Source: a bacterium (GTDB lineage: Bacteria; CAIJMQ01; JAADFP01). From it: a stretch of DNA of 6,924 bases. Below the pieces are notes generated by a model, which saw nothing but the letters and a program-made list of their open reading frames with translations, made no database searches and was not told the origin of the DNA. Numbering within the stretch: the first letter of the stretch is position 1; the number at the start of each line of letters is the position of its first letter. Shown piece by piece: positions 1-4,933 of the stretch. Where the stretch lies: NCBI GenBank assembly GCA_027021085.1, contig JALUVB010000251.1, forward strand, positions 1 through 6,924, in the 5' to 3' direction. The translations under genes and the position numbers were made by a program.

Positions 1-920
1 TAAGGCCCTGGGAGTTAGAGCCTGTATATGATGTGGATTTATTTGTCTACAAACCCCACCGGGTGATAACGCCGGGAAATTTCAAGCAGACCTTTTATTC
101 CCTCCAGGAGGCTAATGTAAGTTTCCATTATTTCAATCCCCAGGATGGCAGCTTACCACAGACAGATTGTCTCATTTACTGTGGTTCCAGCTGGATAGAG
201 GAACAGGTGGAGGAGAGGCTGCGGGAATACGTGCAAAAGGGAGGCACATTGATAGCTTTTAATCAGTTTCCCATGTACAACGAGTTTGGTAATAGGTCAG
301 GAATCCTGCCATTTATAAGGCCGGATGGGGTAAGGCCGGTTACTCTACCGGTTAGCGTGGAACATAAAGGGGAGTCTGTTAGCATAGATAAGGCAGGACA
401 TATGGGAAGTAAGGTTAATTTTTTCTATTACCATAAGGTGGAGGAAGAAGAACCTATTTCCTTAACTTTATCCACGGCAGGAAGGGAAGTTTTAGTGGAT
501 ATAGGCACTCAGAAGCCCACTACCTTTATCGTCGGGTACGAAAAGAAGTTAGGGCGGGGCAAAATTGTGCACCTGGGCAGTAATCCTACGCACACCCTTA
601 TCAGTTTTTTGCTTAGGGGACAGGCAAAGAGCCAGGCAGTGAAGGTTGATACCAGCGGGGTTCTGGTCAGTATTTCAAAAAATAAAAATAACGGGGATTT
701 CATACTCTTTGTGATAAACAGAGATGCCCATCTTAAAGATATTAATATAAATCTCTCCCTAAGCCGCTTAAATATTAAAGAAAATGGCGCTTATTTGTTG
801 GAGGATTTGGCAAAATCTACCAAGAGAATTTTGCAGGGAAGAGAATTATGCGATTTTTACCTGGGAGTGGGGGGTTTTGAGGTGGGGATATGGAAGATAA
901 GTGAGTCAGTGAATAGGTGA
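1..920 (+). CDS. Glycoside hydrolase, C-terminal part (GH42/GH35 beta-galactosidase-like), 5' truncated by window
   Basis: The reading frame is open from the left edge (codons in phase with position 3) to the TGA at 918-920, so the true start lies outside the window. The in-frame GTG at 33 is not a credible start: no ribosome-binding site precedes it and the protein-like sequence continues upstream of it. About 305 residues are visible. The first part has the pattern of the Rossmann-like, beta-galactosidase-trimerisation-type domain: a strand (DLFVYKP), a helix, FHYFNP, a strand (DCLIYCG), then a helix leading to YVQKGGTLIAFNQ near nt 219-272. A second stretch contains GYEKKLGRGKIVHLGSNPT (about nt 537-593). 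The last ~90 residues look like a beta-sandwich ending in GGFEVGIWKI. Such modules follow the catalytic barrel in GH42 and some GH35-like enzymes. The catalytic domain is not visible, so substrate and family are inferred. It is probably cytoplasmic, but a signal peptide cannot be excluded. It lies upstream of, and is co-directional with, the sugar operon. Confidence 0.6.
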   Translation, partial: RPWELEPVYDVDLFVYKPHRVITPGNFKQTFYSLQEANVSFHYFNPQDGSLPQTDCLIYCGSSWIEEQVEERLREYVQKGGTLIAFNQFPMYNEFGNRSGILPFIRPDGVRPVTLPVSVEHKGESVSIDKAGHMGSKVNFFYYHKVEEEEPISLTLSTAGREVLVDIGTQKPTTFIVGYEKKLGRGKIVHLGSNPTHTLISFLLRGQAKSQAVKVDTSGVLVSISKNKNNGDFILFVINRDAHLKDININLSLSRLNIKENGAYLLEDLAKSTKRILQGRELCDFYLGVGGFEVGIWKISESVNR

Positions 921-921
921 A

Positions 922-941
922 TGGGGATTGCTCTCTCCCCA
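922..941 (+). other. Short hairpin just after the first gene
   Basis: TGGGGA (922-927) and TCCCCA (936-941) form a perfect 6-bp stem around an 8-nt loop, 1 nt past the stop of the upstream hydrolase gene. A run of T does not follow; the next bases are GAGGAGG. It is therefore not a standard intrinsic terminator. It could protect the 3' end of the message or cause weak attenuation. It may also be chance. Confidence 0.25.
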
Positions 942-1028
942 GAGGAGGTGGGCATAGTCTCAACCGAGTACCCGCCCCTGGCAGTAAATATAAGCTATTT
1001 CCCTGCTTGTTATCTGAAAGAAAAAAGG

Positions 1029-1048
1029 CAAGATATCCTGGTATCTTG
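1029..1048. promoter_or_regulatory. 20-bp palindrome, candidate operator
   Basis: CAAGATA (1029-1035) and TATCTTG (1042-1048) are exact reverse complements separated by TCCTGG. The site lies 50 bp before the aldolase start and covers the place where a -35 box would sit for the extended -10 at 1058-1066. That is a usual position for a repressor operator of LacI or GntR type, but no regulator gene is visible. The 10-mer AGATATCCTG inside it (1031-1040) recurs before the last gene at 4893-4902. An alternative is a rightward terminator, which is unlikely because no T tract follows. A leftward terminator is possible in principle, since the other strand reads hairpin then CCTTTTTT, but no leftward gene is present for it to serve. 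Confidence 0.4.
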
Positions 1049-1057
1049 GCGGGGAGA

Positions 1058-1066
1058 TGGTAAAAT
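1058..1066 (+). promoter_or_regulatory. Candidate extended -10 promoter for the operon
   Basis: TGGTAAAAT has the TGn extension plus a 5-of-6 match to TATAAT. With a 17-bp spacer the -35 hexamer would be CTGGTA (1038-1043), a poor match, which extended -10 promoters can tolerate. Transcription would start near 1073, giving a leader of about 25 nt that contains the ribosome-binding site of the aldolase. Read by eye only; no other good promoter was seen in the 921-1097 gap. Confidence 0.35.
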
Positions 1067-1097
1067 ATGAAACAAAAGAAAAAAGGAGTGATTTATT

Positions 1098-1955
1098 ATG
1101 AGTTTTGTTAATCCCAAGAGTATGGTGCAGAAAGCCTGGGAGGACGGTTATGCTGTCCCTGCCTTCAACAGTAACGGAGGCTGCTACGATATTATCCGTG
1201 CCGCGGTGGAAGCGGCGGAAGAGCTGGGTTCTCCCCTGATTCTCCAGACTTACCAGGATAATCTTGCCTACCGTGGATATAAGCATGCGGCAGAAATCTC
1301 TGCCCTGCTGGCAGAAGAAGCAACGGTTCCCGTAGCCTTGCAGCTGGACCATGGGCACTCACTCTCGGATTGCCGGGGCGCCCTGGAGGCGGGTTATACC
1401 TCGGTAATGATTGATGTTTCTCACCTTCCTTTCGAAGAAAATGTAGCCCTGACCAAACAGGTGCTGCAATTAGCCAGAAAGTTCAAAGCGGCAGTGGAAG
1501 GAGAAGTGGGGCATATTGTCATACAAAAAGGAGATGATGCGCTTCCTATATCTCCCAAAACAGATATTGAGGAGGCCCGGGAATATTGCCGGAGAACCGG
1601 GGTGGATTTCTTAGCTGTGGCTATCGGCACAAGGCACGGAGTTATTGAATCGCAGACGGATATAGATTTTCCCCTGCTGAAAAAGCTGCGTGCCAGCATA
1701 GAAGTTCCCCTGGTTTTACACGGGACCTCGGGTATCCCTCCCGAGCTGCTTAGTAGATGTGTGCAGAATGGTATAGCCAAAGCAAATTTTGGTGAAGTAT
1801 TTAGAGTGCCCTATATCAAGTATTTTGCTGAATACATGGAGACTCTTGACCATCAGTATCATCCCTGGCGTATTATGCAGGCCTGTAAAGATAGGCTGAA
1901 AGAAGATATGAAAAAACTGATTCGTATTTTAGGTGCCGAAGGGAAAGGAAGGTGA
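1098..1955 (+). CDS. Class II (zinc) ketose-bisphosphate aldolase family protein, divergent
   Basis: At 285 residues it matches the short class II aldolases (GatY/KbaY tagatose-bisphosphate and FbaA-type fructose-bisphosphate aldolases). These cleave a ketose phosphate into dihydroxyacetone phosphate and an aldehyde in the cytoplasm. The family core is clear: LQLDHGHS with catalytic Asp84 and zinc ligand His85, GYTSVMIDVSHLPFEEN (99-115), VEGEVGH (133-139), AIGTRHG with His180, and LVLHGTSGIP with His208. The C-terminus (HPWRIMQACKDRLKEDM, then a Gly-Lys-rich tail) also aligns with KbaY. ATG 1098 is preceded by AAAAGGAGTG at 1081-1090, an excellent ribosome-binding site. Two oddities stand out. 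The usual K-[IV]-N-V-A-T phosphate loop reads KANFGE (228-233), so Glu replaces Thr. The Gly-Gly that usually follows the VEgElG motif is absent. The aldolase assignment is firm, but the substrate is open: fructose or tagatose bisphosphate, or another ketose phosphate. The isomerase gene follows with no gap, so the two probably act in sequence. Confidence 0.92.
   Translation: MSFVNPKSMVQKAWEDGYAVPAFNSNGGCYDIIRAAVEAAEELGSPLILQTYQDNLAYRGYKHAAEISALLAEEATVPVALQLDHGHSLSDCRGALEAGYTSVMIDVSHLPFEENVALTKQVLQLARKFKAAVEGEVGHIVIQKGDDALPISPKTDIEEAREYCRRTGVDFLAVAIGTRHGVIESQTDIDFPLLKKLRASIEVPLVLHGTSGIPPELLSRCVQNGIAKANFGEVFRVPYIKYFAEYMETLDHQYHPWRIMQACKDRLKEDMKKLIRILGAEGKGR
1947..1952 (+). promoter_or_regulatory. 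Ribosome-binding site of the isomerase, favouring the second ATG
   Basis: GGAAGG, within GGGAAAGGAAGG (1941-1952), is the only Shine-Dalgarno-like stretch before the isomerase and overlaps the last codons of the aldolase. Two tandem ATG codons follow. The first (1956) is only 3 nt from the motif; the second (1959) is 6 nt away, a more normal spacing. Translation may therefore begin at 1959 and give 462 residues, but both starts are in frame and the product differs by one Met. Confidence 0.5.
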
Positions 1956-3347
1956 ATGATGAATAAAGGGAAAGAAACAGGGGGAAAGTATCTTTCCGCA
2001 TCCGATATCAGGGTAGGAGTGCTGTTTTTACGGCGGAAGCGGCCGGGGTTTGACCCGGAATGGGGAAAGAAGGTGGAATCTGCAGCCAGGGCAGCGCTGG
2101 CAAAATCGGAGTTTTCTGTTTTTATATGTGAAGAGCGCATAGTAGATGATGCCTCTTTACGCCACGCGTTGCAGGAATGCAGCCAGGCCCAGACTGATGT
2201 GTTATTGGTGCTTCAGCCTACCATGAGCGATGGACGCATGGCTCCTGTATTGGGGCAGATGTGGGATGCCCCGGCAGTGCTCTGGGCCACTCCGGAAAAG
2301 AAGGAAGGAAGCATGATTAGTGCCTGTTCCCTGGTAGGTGCTCATACTTTTGCTTCCACCTTGCGCCAGCTAAACAGGCCTTTTGAGCTGGTCTATGGTT
2401 TCCCCGGCACGGAAGATACGGAAGCACAGTTAAATGCTGCTATCCGCATTGCCTATACTGTCCGCCGTCTCCAGAAGGGAAAAGCAGGGCTGGTAGGCTA
2501 TCATGCTCCCGGGTTTATTGACATGCATGCAGACCCCTTTCAAATGAACCGGGAATTGGGGTTACAGTTACATCACTTTAGCCTGCAGGAGTTCTTGCAT
2601 ACCATGCAGGAGTTTTCCCGGGAGGAGGTAGACAGGGATATGGCTATAGTTGCGGATATGAGATTACCCCGGGAGGAGGTAAGCGTGGAGGAACTGGAAA
2701 CCGCTTCCCGCTACTACCTGGCCATGACCCGGATGATAGAGAGAGAGAATTTGTCAGCCCTTGCCGTGCGTGATTGGCCGGAGTTATCCGATATGGTGGG
2801 GCAGTGGCCTTATCTGGCCATGGCTCGCCTGTCCTCGGAGGGCTTTGCCGTGGGCTGCGAAGGCGATGTGGACGGAGCGATTTCCTGTTTGATAGGCGGT
2901 GGCCTGGGCATGGGGGTGGGGTATCTTTCAGATTGGCTGGAGCATACAGGCGAAACCGTAACCCTCTGGCATGGAGGGAATGCTCCCTTCCAGCTTTGCG
3001 AGCCTGTAGGTAGTAAATACGGGCCGAGGATAGCCAAACACTTCAACAATAAAAAACCAGCAGTGGTGAATGCTAACCTTAAGGCGGGGCTGCCCATTAC
3101 CATATTCAGAATCTGGCATTGTGATGACATCTACCACATGATGGCGTTTGAGGCAGAGACTATTCCTCCTGAGCGCGAGCTGAAAGGGACCAATGGCTTG
3201 GCAAGGGTTCGGGACAGGGATGTTTGCCAATGGTTTGATGATTTGTGCCAGGCAGGCATGCCACATCATGTGGCTGTTTTCCCCGGGCAGCACGCAAAAT
3301 TGCTGCAGCGGCTTGCCCGGCAGCTCAATATTAACTGGATTGGATAA
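1956..3347 (+). CDS. L-fucose/L-arabinose isomerase superfamily sugar isomerase
   Basis: The 463-residue protein should interconvert an aldose and a ketose using a bound divalent metal (usually Mn). An N-terminal alpha/beta region (about 16-180) holds DIRVGVLFL, TDVLLVLQPT and KAGLVGYHAPGFIDMHADP. The C-terminal half carries the metal-site pattern of the superfamily: CEGDVDGA with Glu302, LSDW with Asp326, TLWHGGNAP with His339, and finally GMPHHVAVFPG with His437/His438. The last element lines up with the A-H-H end region of AraA. The length is close to the ~450-500 residues of AraA-like members and shorter than classical FucI. ATG 1956 abuts the aldolase stop, so the two are almost certainly cotranscribed and probably coupled. 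The actual sugar cannot be read from sequence. Candidates are galactose to tagatose, L-fucose or L-arabinose types, or a modified hexose such as sulfoquinovose, for which isomerases of this fold have, as I recall, been reported. There is no signal peptide or membrane segment. Confidence 0.85.
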   Translation: MMNKGKETGGKYLSASDIRVGVLFLRRKRPGFDPEWGKKVESAARAALAKSEFSVFICEERIVDDASLRHALQECSQAQTDVLLVLQPTMSDGRMAPVLGQMWDAPAVLWATPEKKEGSMISACSLVGAHTFASTLRQLNRPFELVYGFPGTEDTEAQLNAAIRIAYTVRRLQKGKAGLVGYHAPGFIDMHADPFQMNRELGLQLHHFSLQEFLHTMQEFSREEVDRDMAIVADMRLPREEVSVEELETASRYYLAMTRMIERENLSALAVRDWPELSDMVGQWPYLAMARLSSEGFAVGCEGDVDGAISCLIGGGLGMGVGYLSDWLEHTGETVTLWHGGNAPFQLCEPVGSKYGPRIAKHFNNKKPAVVNANLKAGLPITIFRIWHCDDIYHMMAFEAETIPPERELKGTNGLARVRDRDVCQWFDDLCQAGMPHHVAVFPGQHAKLLQRLARQLNINWIG

Positions 3348-3368
3348 GCAGAATGCAAATGCTTTAGC

Positions 3369-3374
3369 GAGGGA
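3369..3374 (+). promoter_or_regulatory. Weak ribosome-binding site of the GH4 gene
   Basis: GAGGGA lies 6 nt before ATG 3381 in the 33-bp gap after the isomerase. It is weaker than the AAGGAG-type sites of the neighbouring genes but well spaced. The start is confirmed independently, because MIKVAIIGAGGVG is the normal N-terminal dinucleotide-binding strand of GH4 proteins. Confidence 0.45.
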
Positions 3375-3380
3375 AGAATT

Positions 3381-4892
3381 ATGATTAAGGTAGCAATAAT
3401 AGGTGCAGGCGGGGTAGGATGGACGCGGCAGCTTGCCCGGGATATTCTTACTGTTCCCGAATTGCAGGATACCGTTTTCAGTTTCACTGATATTGACGAG
3501 GCTCGCATGCGGGTGAGCGTGGAAGCGGTAAAAAGACTAATCTCCCGACACGGCTTGAAAGCCCGGGTCCTTAGCACAACCAACCGGCGAGAAGCACTCA
3601 GGGATGCCGATTATATAATCAATGCTGTGCGCGTAGGGGGGCTGGAAGCCTGGAGAAAAGATGTAGAAATCCCTCTTAAATACGGGGTTGACCAGTGTAT
3701 TGGAGATACCCTGGGCCCCGGCGGCATTATGTATGGCCAGCGCACAGTGCCTGTAATCCTGGATTTCTGCCGGGATATAAGGGAGGTTTCCAGGCCCAAT
3801 GCTTTGTTCTTAAACTATGTAAACCCTATGTCTATCATCACCTGGGCTGCGGTAAAGTATGGCGGGGTTAATGTGCTGGGGCTCTGCCATGGTGTCCAGC
3901 ATACTACCCGGCTGATTGCCCGGGTGCTGAAAGCAGAGCTTAAGGACCTGGATGTGCTGGCTGCGGGAGTTAACCATATGACCTGGTTTCTGAAAATCAG
4001 GCAGAAGGGAAAGGACGTGACCCACGAGTTGTTAAAAGCTTTTGAGAGCTGTCATGATGTGCCTGAATTGGCAGACGAGAAAGTAAGAATTGACCTCTTG
4101 CGGCGCACAGGCTACTTTTGCACGGAAAGCAGCGGTTTTTGTTCTGAGCTGACTCCCTGGTACCGCAAACGGCCGGAAGCCTTGCCAGAATGGATTAACC
4201 TGAACAGCATCAGCCACCACGCGGGCGAATCCCTGGGAGGGTGGCGGTTCAACATGGAACTGCAGGAATACTTTTCCCATGCCACCCAGGCGGCAACTGA
4301 GGAACCCAACATTCCGCTCGAGCCGCAGTTTCGCAGTTTTGAACATGCCAGTTACATTATCGAGGCACTGGAAACAGACAGGGTGTATCGGGGCTGCTTT
4401 AATGTGGTCAATAACCATTCCATCTCTAACCTGCCGCCGGATGCGATAGTGGAGGTGCCCTGTTATGTGGACCGCGGTGGCGTGCATGTTTCCCACGTGG
4501 GCGAGCTTCCTCCCCTCTGTGCTGCCATCTGTAATGCCATGGTGGCAGTCCAGCGCATGGCCACGGATGCGGCCGCTACCGGGGATGTTACCCTGCTAAA
4601 ACAGGCGATGATGATGGACCCCCTCACCTCTGCGGTTTGCACTACGCCGGAAATCTGGCGCATGGTGGATGAGCTGTTGGTAGCCGAGGCTGAATACCTG
4701 CCCCAGTACCGGAAAGCGATTCCCCAGGCGAAAAAGAATATAGAGGAACACGGTTCACTGGGCCGGCATACTCTATGGCCCCCCACCCGCAGGAAACCCA
4801 GGACATTCGAGGAGATGATGAAAAATCCCGAGGACAAGTTTGTCAAAGAATTACAAAAGATACTTACCGGGCAGCTCACCCGGGCACAGTAG
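3381..4892 (+). CDS. GH4 family NAD+/metal-dependent alpha-glycosidase (MelA-like)
   Basis: GH4 enzymes cleave glycosides by a redox route: NAD+ oxidises C3, C2 is deprotonated, the aglycone leaves, and the steps are reversed, with Mn2+ required. The N-terminal GAGGVG (8-13) is the NAD-binding loop, and TDIDEAR (36-42) ends the second strand. QCIGDTLGPGGIMYGQRT (105-122) and NYVNPM (145-150) are family signatures shared with E. coli MelA. Metal ligands are Cys169 in CHGV and His199 in AAGVNHMTW. FCTESS (246-251) matches MelA FVTESS, and AMMMDPLTSAV (409-419) is the conserved C-terminal block. MelA-type alpha-galactosidases carry CHSV; here it is CHGV, closer to the CHGx described for alpha-glucuronidases, so galactose specificity should not be assumed. 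The family E-Y-x-P-W segment reads ELTPWY, with Leu257 at the Tyr position. At 503 residues it exceeds MelA (~450), owing to a charged tail from about 450 onward. It is cytoplasmic, with no signal peptide. It sits between the isomerase and the GH36-like gene, in the same probable operon. Confidence 0.93.
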   Translation: MIKVAIIGAGGVGWTRQLARDILTVPELQDTVFSFTDIDEARMRVSVEAVKRLISRHGLKARVLSTTNRREALRDADYIINAVRVGGLEAWRKDVEIPLKYGVDQCIGDTLGPGGIMYGQRTVPVILDFCRDIREVSRPNALFLNYVNPMSIITWAAVKYGGVNVLGLCHGVQHTTRLIARVLKAELKDLDVLAAGVNHMTWFLKIRQKGKDVTHELLKAFESCHDVPELADEKVRIDLLRRTGYFCTESSGFCSELTPWYRKRPEALPEWINLNSISHHAGESLGGWRFNMELQEYFSHATQAATEEPNIPLEPQFRSFEHASYIIEALETDRVYRGCFNVVNNHSISNLPPDAIVEVPCYVDRGGVHVSHVGELPPLCAAICNAMVAVQRMATDAAATGDVTLLKQAMMMDPLTSAVCTTPEIWRMVDELLVAEAEYLPQYRKAIPQAKKNIEEHGSLGRHTLWPPTRRKPRTFEEMMKNPEDKFVKELQKILTGQLTRAQ

Positions 4893-4913
4893 AGATATCC
4901 TGTAAAAATATCT
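4893..4913. repeat. Dyad element sharing a 10-mer with the upstream palindrome
   Basis: AGATAT (4893-4898) and ATATCT (4908-4913) form a 6-bp inverted repeat around CCTGTAAAA, directly after the GH4 stop. Its first ten bases, AGATATCCTG, are identical to 1031-1040 in the palindrome before the aldolase. This could be a second copy of one regulator's site or a weak RNA hairpin. The spacers between the AGATA and TATCT half-sites differ (6 and 11 nt), which argues against a strict common operator. Confidence 0.25.
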
Positions 4914-4919
4914 AATTTT

Positions 4920-4925
4920 AAGGAG
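4920..4925 (+). promoter_or_regulatory. Ribosome-binding site deciding the start of the GH36-like gene
   Basis: AAGGAG lies 8 nt before ATG 4934 and 11 nt before the in-frame ATG 4937. Another in-frame ATG is at 4946. Spacing favours 4934 as the start. Confidence 0.6.
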
Positions 4926-4933
4926 TTTTGCTG

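Noticed and set aside
33-35. GTG at 33 as the start of the first gene
   Set aside because: The frame is open to the left edge with protein-like sequence (RPWELEPVYD), and no ribosome-binding site precedes the GTG. The gene is cut by the window.
1020-1048. Leftward intrinsic terminator (hairpin followed by CCTTTTTT on the reverse strand)
   Set aside because: The geometry is suggestive, but the stem is AT-rich and no reverse-strand gene exists nearby to terminate. The operator reading was preferred.
960-1358. Reverse-strand open frame of 132 codons across the first intergenic gap
   Set aside because: Most of it is antisense to the conserved aldolase, it has no recognisable family motif, and it reads as a shadow frame.
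1421-2140. Reverse-strand open frames opposite the aldolase and the isomerase N-terminus
   Set aside because: Ser/Pro/Arg-rich, low-information translations, fully opposite well-conserved coding sequence.
2774-3013. Forward 79-codon frame inside the isomerase, rich in Gly and Arg
   Set aside because: It overlaps the conserved metal-site part of the isomerase in another frame and has no motif or ribosome-binding site.
1956-3347. Naming the isomerase as a sulfoquinovose isomerase or as AraA/FucI
   Set aside because: The superfamily is clear, but no substrate-defining residues can be read by eye, and no sulfonate- or pentose-specific partner genes are visible in the window.
3266-4879. Several reverse-strand open frames opposite the isomerase end and the GH4 gene
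   Set aside because: GH4 is recognisable along its whole length on the forward strand; the reverse frames show no domain features.
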